Positions 42,027 through 50,277 of a DNA stretch of 64,000 nt are shown here, in pieces. This DNA comes from Candidatus Enterococcus ferrettii (lineage in GTDB: Bacteria; Bacillota; Bacilli; Lactobacillales; Enterococcaceae), in the NCBI RefSeq assembly GCF_017377655.1, contig NZ_JAFREL010000035.1, positions 57,526 to 121,525 on the forward strand, written 5' to 3'. The notes below the pieces were generated by a model. That model was not told where the DNA came from. It saw only the letters and a program-made list of their open reading frames with translations, and searched no databases. Position numbers and translations under genes: made by a program. The stretch's first letter is position 1. The number at the start of each line of letters is the position of its first letter.

Positions 42027-44915
42027 GTGAAGAAAAAGAAATTATTAACTATTGGGGCCAGCAGTTTGATGCTGCTAAACGCCGGGCTATTGCCTGTAGT
42101 GTCATTAGCAGAAGAGAATACTGCACCAACAACTGAGGAGGCAGCACCTTTACCAGAAGGAAACCTTCCGGAAGAATCTACTGCTGCTACTAGCGAGTCA
42201 ACTTCAGAAGCACCTACATTAGAGGTGCCGACAGATACCAGTGAAGAGGTTGCACCGGCACCAGAAGAAAGTGCTGAAGCACCGACTGCTGATACGACAG
42301 AGCAAGAAGAACAGGCAGCGCCTGGCAGACAAACTCGTGATATTGGTTTGGTTGCATGGGGAGAAATTAGCCTAAAGACTTCAACAGGTAAAGGGTTAGT
42401 GATTAACAACAAAAAAACAGAAGGAGTTTTGAGTGTAGGCTTAACCGTTAAGCAATTGGCTAATTTAGGTATTTCTGATAAAACATTTTATCAAATCAAG
42501 TTACCAAACGAGTTTAAACCTTTACTGCAGGATCCACGTTTTATTAACTATCTTTCTGGCCAAATGAAGGCTTGGAATATGGGAATTCCAATTAAGTCTT
42601 ATTCTTATAAATGGTCTGATATGAAGGTTGATCCTGATAGCTGCTCATTAATTTTTCAAAATCCAAGAGTTTCAACGGTTATTGGAATTGTTCCAACGGT
42701 TTATTGTGAAGTAAACATCGACTTAGGCGGATTTGTTTCAGATACTGAAATCCGGATTCCTAATTCATTGGACGGTAAATACCACTTTACTACAGCTTTG
42801 GCTCAAGACAATAACGTAATCGACTGGACAGTCGGTGGCGCGAAAGAATCGAGTGGATTCTTAGAATATGCTAAATTGGATCCTGCCTATGGAACAGAAA
42901 AACCTGTTTTAACAGCCTCTGATCGTAAAATTGTTTTAGGCGATAATTTTAGCGGAGCCTTTGCAATGAAGGGCGTTTCTGCTGTAGATAAAGAAGACGG
43001 TGATCTTACTAAGGATGTCGTATTACTTGATAATCAAGTTCAGTCAAATGTTCCTGGTACGTATCCTGTCACTTATAAAATCACAGATAGTGACGGCCTA
43101 ACAGCGACTAAAACAATCAACGTAACCGTCGCGGCTAATTCACTGCCGGTAATCCATGCAGAAAATAAAGTGATTGAAAAGGGCGCACCGTTTAATCCAT
43201 TAGAAGGTGTTACGGCTAGTGATGAAGAAGATGGAGATTTAACTTCCAAAGTAACAATTCGATCGAACTCAGTGAATACCAATGTTACTGGTAAATACTA
43301 CATTACTTATGCAGTAGAAGACAGCCACAAAGGTGTAACCACTAAAGATATTGAAGTAGAAGTGAAGAACACAATTAACAGTATTACTCCTAAAGATTAT
43401 ACAGTTGGCCAAGGCTTAATTACTGGTACGTATGAAGGGGATGTCTCTTACCTTGAATTTTATGTAGACGATAACCTTGTTTCTAGTGGCGGTACCTTGA
43501 AAGACGGTAAATTTACTTATGAAGTAAACACTGGTTTAATCAAGAAAAATTCAAAGGTTACTTTGGTTGCCTATGATAAAAATAAAAAGAAATTAGACGA
43601 GAAACCAGTTAAGGTATTGTCAAACTATACTGGTACTGTTTCAGCGTACGATTATACAGTTGGTGATGAATATATTCGCGGTACTTATACTGGCGATGTG
43701 AAGAAAGCCAAAGTGATCGTGAATGGAAAAGCCTTAGCTTTAGGCGGCTCATTTAGAGATGGTGAATTCAGCTATTGGGTTGGTAAAAATGCAATCAAAA
43801 AGGGCGACAGTGTCTTAATCAACGGCTATGACGTAGATGGTGATGTCTTAACCCAAAATAACAAAGTAACTATTATTGCTGCTCCAGCCGCAACAGGTAC
43901 AATTTCACCGAATCCTTTCCCATTAGGTTCAGAACAAATTACAGGAACTTATACCGGCGATGTGAAAAAAGCTCGTTTATATGTCAATGATCAACTCATC
44001 TCACAAGGCGGAAGCTTTAAAAACGGTACTTTTACTTATTATGTAGGTAAAAATGCGTTGTCTAAAAATTCAAAAGTACGTTTGGTGGCTCTTTCAGCGG
44101 ATAACAAAGAATTAGACAGCAAAGTGGTACAAGTAGAATCTACAACTTCAGGAGCATTGTTAGCGGAAGCTTACACAGTTGGTGATGAATACATTACTGG
44201 ATCATATAGTGGTGATGTGAAAAAAGCTAAAGTTATAGTAAATGGCACTGTTCTTTCATTAGGCGGTTCATTCACTAATGGACGTTTCTCTTACTGGGTA
44301 GGCGCTAATAAGATTAAAGCTGGTGACAGCGTGTTAATCAACGGCTACGATCAAAACAATGTTTTACTAACACAAAACAATAAAGTAACGATTAAACCAG
44401 CGCCTTCTTTAAAAGGAACAATTACACCAGATTCTTATACAGTAGGCAATGGTGAAATTTCTGGTAAGTATACAGGCGATGTACGTAAAGCACGTTTAAG
44501 TATTAACGGAAATGTTATTTCTTGGGGCGGAAGCTTCAAAAACGGTCGTTTCACTTATTACGTTGGAGACTCAATTAAAAAGGGTGATGTTGTTACCTTA
44601 AATGCTTATGGAACAAATGATGTTCTCTTGCAGGAAAATGTCAAAGTACCATTCGCGAATGCTTCGTATACTGGCAGCATTTCTCCCAATAGCTATACTG
44701 TAGGTTCTGCTGAACTTACCGGCAGTTATTTAGGAGATGTTCAACAGGCACGACTATACGTAAATGGCGGATTAGTTTCAATTGGCGGAAATTTCAAAAG
44801 CGGTTCATTCACCTATTACGTAGGGAGTTCAATTAAGAAGGGCGATACAGCGTATTTGATTGCCTATGCTCCAGACGGAAAGGAATTAGATCGTAAAACA
44901 ATTTTAGTAAACTAG
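42027..44915 (+). CDS. Large secreted protein with DUF5011-like and six bacterial Ig-like repeats
   Basis: A 962-residue secreted protein. A basic, hydrophobic signal peptide (KKKKLLTIGASSLMLLNAG) ends before a Glu/Pro/Thr/Ser-rich region (about 30-100). Then comes a unique domain (100-285), two Ig-like repeats of the DUF5011 type (about 287-450, with DKEDGDLTKDV and DEEDGDLTSKV), and six repeats of about 82 residues to the C terminus. Each repeat has the pattern YTVG...I.GTY.GDV..A...VN...GG.F..G.F.Y.VG. Repeats 2 and 4 are nearly identical, a sign of recent duplication of a two-repeat unit. There is no LPXTG, membrane anchor or lipobox, so it must be held by another contact or released. The start is a GTG at 42027 with AAGGGG upstream. 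It sits directly behind the kinase gene, so it may interact with the polysaccharide. Confidence 0.82.
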   Translation: MKKKKLLTIGASSLMLLNAGLLPVVSLAEENTAPTTEEAAPLPEGNLPEESTAATSESTSEAPTLEVPTDTSEEVAPAPEESAEAPTADTTEQEEQAAPGRQTRDIGLVAWGEISLKTSTGKGLVINNKKTEGVLSVGLTVKQLANLGISDKTFYQIKLPNEFKPLLQDPRFINYLSGQMKAWNMGIPIKSYSYKWSDMKVDPDSCSLIFQNPRVSTVIGIVPTVYCEVNIDLGGFVSDTEIRIPNSLDGKYHFTTALAQDNNVIDWTVGGAKESSGFLEYAKLDPAYGTEKPVLTASDRKIVLGDNFSGAFAMKGVSAVDKEDGDLTKDVVLLDNQVQSNVPGTYPVTYKITDSDGLTATKTINVTVAANSLPVIHAENKVIEKGAPFNPLEGVTASDEEDGDLTSKVTIRSNSVNTNVTGKYYITYAVEDSHKGVTTKDIEVEVKNTINSITPKDYTVGQGLITGTYEGDVSYLEFYVDDNLVSSGGTLKDGKFTYEVNTGLIKKNSKVTLVAYDKNKKKLDEKPVKVLSNYTGTVSAYDYTVGDEYIRGTYTGDVKKAKVIVNGKALALGGSFRDGEFSYWVGKNAIKKGDSVLINGYDVDGDVLTQNNKVTIIAAPAATGTISPNPFPLGSEQITGTYTGDVKKARLYVNDQLISQGGSFKNGTFTYYVGKNALSKNSKVRLVALSADNKELDSKVVQVESTTSGALLAEAYTVGDEYITGSYSGDVKKAKVIVNGTVLSLGGSFTNGRFSYWVGANKIKAGDSVLINGYDQNNVLLTQNNKVTIKPAPSLKGTITPDSYTVGNGEISGKYTGDVRKARLSINGNVISWGGSFKNGRFTYYVGDSIKKGDVVTLNAYGTNDVLLQENVKVPFANASYTGSISPNSYTVGSAELTGSYLGDVQQARLYVNGGLVSIGGNFKSGSFTYYVGSSIKKGDTAYLIAYAPDGKELDRKTILVN

Positions 44916-44931
44916 CGAACGGAGATTTTGA

Positions 44932-45417
44932 ATGAAAAAATTAGTATTGAGCATTCTTGCAATTTGCTTTCTTCTGACTGGATGCAGTACGGCAAACGAT
45001 AAAAAAACAGCCAACAGCGATGGAGACGGAGCTGCGCCAGCAGCAGAGGTTGCAGTAAAAGATGGGTTGAATACACCTTTTACAGCTGATGGCATTGAGA
45101 TGAAGCTTACAGAAGTATCCAGCAGTGAGTCAGTTGATCAGGCAGACAAGCCTAAGCAGTTGATTACCTTTACAGTAGAAAACAAAAATATTGGAACTGA
45201 GGATAAAGGAATTGGCGCCATCGATTTTCGATTAGTTACAGATAAAAAGGATAAAACCTATCCTGTGACGGAAGAAATGGAGGCATTTGGCGGTGTGCTG
45301 AAGCCAGACGAATCTGCAAAAGGCAAGCTTTATTATCTGATTGAACCCGGTGAAAAACCAACAAAATTGGAATACGCACCCGCAGACAAAGCCTTGAAAA
45401 CTTGGGACCTGCAATAA
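44932..45417 (+). CDS. Small lipoprotein with DUF4352-like Ig domain
   Basis: A 161-residue lipoprotein: signal peptide with lipobox LLTGC (Cys about residue 20), a short Asp/Ala linker, then an immunoglobulin-like beta domain of the DUF4352 type (TADGIEMKLTEVSSS, LITFTVENKNIG and LKPDESAKGKLYYLIEPG). It is 16 bases behind the Ig-repeat protein and shares its operon. The role is unknown; a cell-surface chaperone or binding partner of the secreted protein is possible but not shown. Confidence 0.8.
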   Translation: MKKLVLSILAICFLLTGCSTANDKKTANSDGDGAAPAAEVAVKDGLNTPFTADGIEMKLTEVSSSESVDQADKPKQLITFTVENKNIGTEDKGIGAIDFRLVTDKKDKTYPVTEEMEAFGGVLKPDESAKGKLYYLIEPGEKPTKLEYAPADKALKTWDLQ

Positions 45418-45505
45418 TCGATTTTTTCATCCTCTTACTTTCGCAAATAATCATCGATCTTTTATTGCTTAGCTCCATCTTTCGCAGCTTCTGCGAACAA
45501 TTTGA

Positions 45506-45549
45506 GAATCTTGGAAGAGGAGTATCCAACTGCTCTTCCAAGATTCTTT
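45506..45549 (+). terminator. Probable terminator after the DUF4352-like lipoprotein gene
   Basis: GAATCTTGGAAGAG (45506-45519) pairs perfectly with CTCTTCCAAGATTC (45533-45546), but the T tail is short. A smaller hairpin TTCGCAG-CTT-CTGCGAA (45481-45497) comes before. The pair may be a terminator or attenuator ahead of wecB. Confidence 0.6.
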
Positions 45550-45577
45550 GCTATAAGAAATGAAAAGGAGATACATA

Positions 45578-46690
45578 ATGCCGATAAAAGTAATGTCTGT
45601 TTTCGGAACCCGACCGGAAGCAATCAAAATGGCACCAGTAGTAAAAGCATTGGAAGCAGATGCTCGTTTTCAATCACAGGTAGTAGTTTCTGGACAGCAT
45701 CGAGCTATGCTGGATCAGGTTCTGGCGTTCTTTGAAATCACACCTGATATTGATTTGGCTATCATGAAGGAGAAGCAAAATTTAACGGATGTGACCACTC
45801 GAATTATTAGTCGGTTAACTCCGGTTCTAGAGACGGAAAGACCCGATATTGTGCTGGTGCACGGCGATACTACAACTACTATGGCAGCAGCGTTAGCCGC
45901 ATTTTACCAAAAGATTACCATTGGACATGTCGAGGCAGGTTTGCGAACCTGGAATAAATATTCGCCCTTCCCCGAAGAAATGAATCGTCAGCTAGTTGAT
46001 AACCTGGCAGACCTTTGCTTTGCCCCTACCCAGGAGAGTGCTGAAAATCTAATCAAGGAGAATCAAGCGGCAGATAAAATTTTTGTGACAGGCAATACGG
46101 CAATTGATGCGATGAGCTATACCATCAGCCCAAAGTATACACATAACTATCTACCTGATAATGGCAAGCAACGACTATTGGTAACCATGCACCGCAGAGA
46201 AAATCTTGGAGAGCCTATGAGAGAGGTCTTTCAAGCGCTCGCTCGAATCGCAGCCGAAAAACCAGCAATTGAAATCATTTTTCCTATGCATAAAAACCCC
46301 TTAGTTCGAGAGCTGGCACGAAAGGAATTAGGAAATTTCCCTAATATCAACTTAATTGAACCGCTAGATATCTTTGATTTCCATAATTTTGCCCAGCGCT
46401 GTGACATCATTTTGACCGATTCAGGTGGCGTTCAAGAAGAAGCCCCTTCTTTAGGTGTTCCCGTACTTGTTTTACGTGATACCACAGAACGACCAGAGGG
46501 AGTGAAGGCGGGAACCTTGAAGTTAGTTGGTACTGACGAGGAAACTGTTTACCAGGAAACGATCAGACTTCTAACGGATGAAGCAGTCTATTCTAAGATG
46601 GCCAATGCTGTGAATCCCTATGGTGATGGGCATGCTAGTCAACGGATTGTTGATATTTTAGCCACATATCAAGAAATTAGTTTTACATAG
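45578..46690 (+). CDS. wecB: UDP-N-acetylglucosamine 2-epimerase (non-hydrolysing)
   Basis: It interconverts UDP-GlcNAc and UDP-ManNAc, giving precursor for capsule or wall teichoic acid sugars. The 370-residue protein has FGTRPEAIKMAPVVKALE, VHGDTTTTMAAALAAF, GHVEAGLRTW, FPMHKNP and the substrate loop DSGGVQEEAP. AAAGGAGA before the ATG at 45578 decides the start against an ATG 18 bases upstream. Its product would suit the WecG/TagA-like transferase at 36800. It is followed by an LCP protein gene. Confidence 0.95.
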   Translation: MPIKVMSVFGTRPEAIKMAPVVKALEADARFQSQVVVSGQHRAMLDQVLAFFEITPDIDLAIMKEKQNLTDVTTRIISRLTPVLETERPDIVLVHGDTTTTMAAALAAFYQKITIGHVEAGLRTWNKYSPFPEEMNRQLVDNLADLCFAPTQESAENLIKENQAADKIFVTGNTAIDAMSYTISPKYTHNYLPDNGKQRLLVTMHRRENLGEPMREVFQALARIAAEKPAIEIIFPMHKNPLVRELARKELGNFPNINLIEPLDIFDFHNFAQRCDIILTDSGGVQEEAPSLGVPVLVLRDTTERPEGVKAGTLKLVGTDEETVYQETIRLLTDEAVYSKMANAVNPYGDGHASQRIVDILATYQEISFT

Positions 46691-46733
46691 TTGCCAATAG
46701 ACGACTGCAAGAGAATAAAAATGGAGTGGACAA

Positions 46734-47675
46734 ATGGGAAAAAAGCAAAGAGCTTTTCGGCGAACGAGAAAACTTAAAAAAATATTGCGGATATCAGCTA
46801 CCAGTTTATTGATGATTTTATTACTAATCATTGCAGTCGGTGGAAAGGTACTATATGACGTAAAAGGAACAACAGACGCTGCTTACGAATCTGTTGCACG
46901 AACGCAGAAAGCAAAACCAATTGACTTGAAACGCAAGGAGCCCTTTAGTGTTTTACTGCTTGGTGTAGATACCGGTGCATTAGGTCGTACTGAACAGGGA
47001 CGTTCAGACACGATTATGGTGGCAACAGTTAATCCAACAACAGAACAAACAACGTTAGTCAGTTTGCCTCGAGATACGTATGCTGAAATTGTTGGGCAGG
47101 GTTCATTTGATAAAATTAATCACGCCTATGCCTTTGGCGGAACAGCTATGACCATTGCTACCGTTGAAAAATTACTGGATATACCGATCAATTATTATGT
47201 AACGATTAATATGGAAGGAATCGAGTCTCTTGTTGATGCAGTAGGAGGTATTGAAGTATCCAATCCCTTTGCTTTCACGTATGAAGAAACCGAGTTTCCA
47301 ATCGGCTTGCAGTATTTAAATGGAAGCAACGCATTAAAATACGTTCGCATGCGCTATGATGATCCAGATGGAGATTATGGCCGACAGGCAAGACAACGAC
47401 AGGTCATCGAAGGAATCATGAAGCAAGCGGTTAGCATTAGAGGGTTAACCGGTTATCAAGAAATACTTGCGAGTTTAGGTGACAATATTAAGACAGACAT
47501 CCGTTTTAAGGATGCGGAATCAATAATCAGAAACTATCGTGGGGCTTTTAGTAAAGTAGAATCTGAACAGGCTAAAGGAGAAGGATTCATGCAGGATGAC
47601 ATTTCTTACCAGCGGCTTTTACCAGACGAATTAGCGAGAATTCAAGGGCTGCTGAAGAAACAGCTAGCCAAATAA
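46734..47675 (+). CDS. LytR-CpsA-Psr (LCP) family glycopolymer transferase
   Basis: A 313-residue membrane-anchored enzyme with a short basic N terminus, one membrane helix (LLMILLLIIAVGGKVLYDV) and the extracytoplasmic LCP domain. Motifs are FSVLLLGVDTG, GRSDTIMVATVNP, LVSLPRDTYAE, DKINHAYAFGG and the Arg pair in YGRQARQRQ. LCP proteins transfer undecaprenyl-linked glycopolymers onto peptidoglycan. In this context it probably attaches the polysaccharide of the first cluster (or wall teichoic acid) to the wall. GGAGTGG precedes the ATG. Confidence 0.92.
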   Translation: MGKKQRAFRRTRKLKKILRISATSLLMILLLIIAVGGKVLYDVKGTTDAAYESVARTQKAKPIDLKRKEPFSVLLLGVDTGALGRTEQGRSDTIMVATVNPTTEQTTLVSLPRDTYAEIVGQGSFDKINHAYAFGGTAMTIATVEKLLDIPINYYVTINMEGIESLVDAVGGIEVSNPFAFTYEETEFPIGLQYLNGSNALKYVRMRYDDPDGDYGRQARQRQVIEGIMKQAVSIRGLTGYQEILASLGDNIKTDIRFKDAESIIRNYRGAFSKVESEQAKGEGFMQDDISYQRLLPDELARIQGLLKKQLAK

Positions 47676-47773
47676 CGGAGCAAGCGAAAAAGAAACAACC
47701 GTATTTTGTCAAATATGATACATTTTGTAATAAACTGTAACCTTCATGCAACATCGTTGTCCTTTTTTTTGCG

Positions 47774-47779
47774 TATAAT
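47774..47779 (+). promoter_or_regulatory. -10 box of the 3D-domain protein gene
   Basis: TATAAT lies 33 bases before the GTG start. The -35 region is weak. A T-rich tract precedes it. Confidence 0.4.
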
Positions 47780-47811
47780 AACCACAGGGAAGACAGAAAG
47801 GTGGAAATGCA

Positions 47812-48993
47812 GTGAAGGGGAAGATGTTTGGTATTTTTGCGACAGTTTTATTAAGCACAAATATGCTTACACCAGTGTTCGTTCAAGCCGAATCAATGGA
47901 TAAGCTAGATGAAAAAGCAACGACTATCGCACGCCAAAGTGACAAAATCAGTGCAGAACTACAGCTCGCATTAAACGATGTGAACAAAACCTATCAAGAG
48001 GTAAACGGAATCCGCAGCGAGATTGAAGCCAATCAGCAAACAATCGAAAAGACTAAGTCAGAGATTGCGGAAACGGAAAAGAATATAGCACAACGCAAAG
48101 AAGTCATAGCAGAACGAATGAAGGAAGTGCAGCTTAACAGCACAACCGATCGAACCATTACAGCTCTGCTTGAGGCAAAAGACTTCAATGACTTTTTGAA
48201 TCGAGCTTACGCAATGTCAGTGATTCAAAAGGCCGAAAAAGAAAAAGTAACTAGTTTAAATGAGGCGAAAGCTAAGTTAGATGAATTGAAGACAACTCAA
48301 GAGACTACTCAAGCGAAGCTGGTAGCTAACGAAGAGAGCTTGAAGACAGAGTCTTCTCAACTAGATAATAAAATGGAAAATCTGAAGACTGAGCTGGCAG
48401 ATAAGAAATCAAGCCTTGAAGAAATCAGTCAAGCCAAAGAAGTAGAGCAGGCGCGTCTAACCGCAGAAAAAGCTCAAAAAGAAAAAGCGGAAAAAGAAGC
48501 GAAACAAGCAGCGAAACAAGCAGCGGAGAAAGCTGAAGTGCAAAAGGCTGCTGAAGCAAAAGCGCAACAAGAACAAGCAGCTGCTGCACAAGCACAACAA
48601 AGTGCATCGTCCAGCGCAACTTCAGAAACACAAACGCAAGAATCAGTACAACAACCGGCTGCTCCGGAACAACCAGCAGCACCGGCACCAAGTACACCGA
48701 CAACATCTGGACGTACAATTCAGATGCAGTCAACAGCGTACTCTTGTGCTGAGTCAGTAAACACCTTTTACACTGCACTAGGAATTGACCTTCGTCAAAA
48801 TCCGCAGGTAGTCGCAGTGGATCCTTCCGTAGTTCCACTGGGATCAATGGTAGAAGTTTCCGGTTATGGAATTGCGATTGCCGGTGATACTGGTGGAGCA
48901 ATCAAAGGAAATATTGTAGATGTCCACTTCCCAACTGTTGAACAATGTATTCAATGGGGACGTCGGTCTGTAACCTTAACCATCATTAGCTAA
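47812..48993 (+). CDS. Secreted protein with PcsB-like coiled coil and C-terminal 3D domain
   Basis: A 393-residue secreted protein. The signal peptide ends at FVQAES. Residues 30-230 are long coiled coil (QSDKISAELQLALNDVNKTY, and so on), as in PcsB/CwlO-type cell-wall proteins activated by FtsEX. A low-complexity Ala/Gln/Lys and Pro/Ala/Ser linker follows. The last 90 residues are a 3D domain (three conserved Asp: VAVDPSVVPLGSMV, IAGDTGGAIKG, IVDVHF, then WGRRSV), related to lytic transglycosylases MltA and Rpf-like enzymes. It is likely a peptidoglycan hydrolase. The start is a GTG at 47812 with GAAAGGTGG upstream. It has its own promoter and terminator. Confidence 0.88.
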   Translation: MKGKMFGIFATVLLSTNMLTPVFVQAESMDKLDEKATTIARQSDKISAELQLALNDVNKTYQEVNGIRSEIEANQQTIEKTKSEIAETEKNIAQRKEVIAERMKEVQLNSTTDRTITALLEAKDFNDFLNRAYAMSVIQKAEKEKVTSLNEAKAKLDELKTTQETTQAKLVANEESLKTESSQLDNKMENLKTELADKKSSLEEISQAKEVEQARLTAEKAQKEKAEKEAKQAAKQAAEKAEVQKAAEAKAQQEQAAAAQAQQSASSSATSETQTQESVQQPAAPEQPAAPAPSTPTTSGRTIQMQSTAYSCAESVNTFYTALGIDLRQNPQVVAVDPSVVPLGSMVEVSGYGIAIAGDTGGAIKGNIVDVHFPTVEQCIQWGRRSVTLTIIS

Positions 48994-49001
48994 AATGATC
49001 G

Positions 49002-49037
49002 AAGACTGAAGAGTGTATTCTCTTCAGTCTTTTTTTT
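49002..49037 (+). terminator. Terminator of the 3D-domain protein gene
   Basis: AAGACTGAAGAG (49002-49013) pairs with CTCTTCAGTCTT (49020-49031), followed by T residues. Confidence 0.9.
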
Positions 49038-49250
49038 GTTCCTTAAAAGTAAGATCTACAGTGGACCTCTGAAAGGTAGCGAATGCAACTGGATAAAAAA
49101 AGCTGTGAAATAGGCAAGAACGTTTTAAAAATCTAAGAGTTCAAAGCGGCATTGATAGTTTAGTGAAACAATTATTTAGTTTTCAAGGAAACAAGGACGT
49201 CATTTACAGCTGTACCTAACCAGAATAATTATATTCCAGCACTAAGATCA

Positions 49251-49826
49251 TTAACTAGGGGAATCCGGCGGAATATCCCGTCGTTGCTCTTTGGCCTTTC
49301 TGCGCTGCTTCCGTCTGAACATTTCTTTGACTATGTTGTAAGGTTTCTCTGATGGATCAGGATTTTTTTCCTCGCTTTTTGTAGCTATTTCAACAGATAA
49401 ATTATGGTGGTTAATTGTTTCAGTTGGTACATTTATATGAACTTCCTCTTTAATGAAGGAAGATAAGGACACCTTTGGGACTTGTGGTAACTCGCGCCAA
49501 GAGCTTTTGGCTTTCAACTCTTCAAGACTGGCGATACCAACCTTTTTTGGTAAGGTTGTTTCTCCTTCAGATTTTTCTTCAATCGGCGCTGGCTCACCGA
49601 ACAATTCATTCTCCTCAAAAATTGTTCGTTCGATAGTTTCTACATATTTGGCCTTCACGACTTCTTGGAATAGGCCGACACCATCTTTTTCAAACAACTC
49701 TAGACTGCTTAGTAATTCCAATGATGCTTTGATTTCTTCTGGACTTTTCGTAGTGTCAGGATCTTTAAAAGTAAAATTGTGTTGCTTACCTTCGCTGTTT
49801 AGGAAGGTGGAGACTAGTTTGATCAT
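49251..49826 (-). CDS. DUF2922-like protein with charged C-terminal extension
   Basis: A 191-residue protein. Residues 1-70 (KLVSTFLNSEGKQHNFTFKD, then KSPEEIKASLELLSSLELFE) follow the short DUF2922 domain found in Firmicutes. In most genomes DUF2922 is a protein of about 70-75 residues paired with DUF1659. Here it carries a charged, low-complexity extension of about 120 residues ending in a basic stretch (FRRKQRRKAKEQRR). GAGTT-type ribosome binding site AAAGGAGTT precedes the ATG at 49826. The gene is followed in the same direction after the unknown gene at 49888-50277. No function is known for the domain. Confidence 0.6.
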   Translation of the reverse strand: MIKLVSTFLNSEGKQHNFTFKDPDTTKSPEEIKASLELLSSLELFEKDGVGLFQEVVKAKYVETIERTIFEENELFGEPAPIEEKSEGETTLPKKVGIASLEELKAKSSWRELPQVPKVSLSSFIKEEVHINVPTETINHHNLSVEIATKSEEKNPDPSEKPYNIVKEMFRRKQRRKAKEQRRDIPPDSPS

Positions 49827-49887
49827 TTTTGTAACTCCTTTCGGCTTTTATTTGCGTAAGTGAGACGGACAAGCGTTTTAGCCATTC

Positions 49888-50277
49888 TCAGGTAATTTCA
49901 GTTTCAGACTCAATTGGAAAAATTTTAGCTATTTGCAACTTGATAAAAGACTTGGCACCTTCAATAAAATTGCGAACAGGTTTCAATTTTAAACCCAATA
50001 ATCGTAATTCACTGGTTTCAAAATAATCTGCAAAATACCAAAAGAAGCGTTTCATGGTTTTCGTCACTTTTGTATTCATAAATAAGTAACGAACTAAGTC
50101 TTGCAATACCAGAGCGAACTCCTTCGCTCCAAGTTGGTAGCGTACACGTAGAGCAAGCAATAGCTTAATAGTCATAGTGCTATTTTGGGTCTCCTGATAA
50201 TATTCCATGAGTCTTTGCTCGATCGTTTCAAGTTTGAGAGTAAACAGTTGTTGGTGCGTGAAGGGGTGTTCTGACAT
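49888..50277 (-). CDS. Hypothetical protein, 129 residues
   Basis: I do not recognise a family. The protein is helical, positively charged, with a hydrophobic middle (MTIKLLLALRVRYQLGAKEF, then RYLFMNTKVTKTMKRFFWYF). It has no signal peptide or clear membrane helix. It lies 61 bases upstream of the DUF2922-like gene on the same strand, so the two may be cotranscribed. DUF2922 genes elsewhere often sit behind a small sigma factor or YvrJ gene, and a divergent regulator is conceivable here, but nothing in the sequence shows it. Confidence 0.5.
   Translation of the reverse strand: MSEHPFTHQQLFTLKLETIEQRLMEYYQETQNSTMTIKLLLALRVRYQLGAKEFALVLQDLVRYLFMNTKVTKTMKRFFWYFADYFETSELRLLGLKLKPVRNFIEGAKSFIKLQIAKIFPIESETEIT

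Noticed and set aside
41918..42412. Minus-strand ORF opposite the start of the Ig-repeat gene
   Set aside because: It is a Ser/Ala/Val-rich shadow of the Glu/Thr/Pro-rich region and crosses two real genes.
48425..48901. Minus-strand ORF opposite the 3D-domain protein
   Set aside because: It is a Leu/Val-rich shadow of the Gln/Ala/Lys-rich coiled coil and linker; no SD and no known motif.
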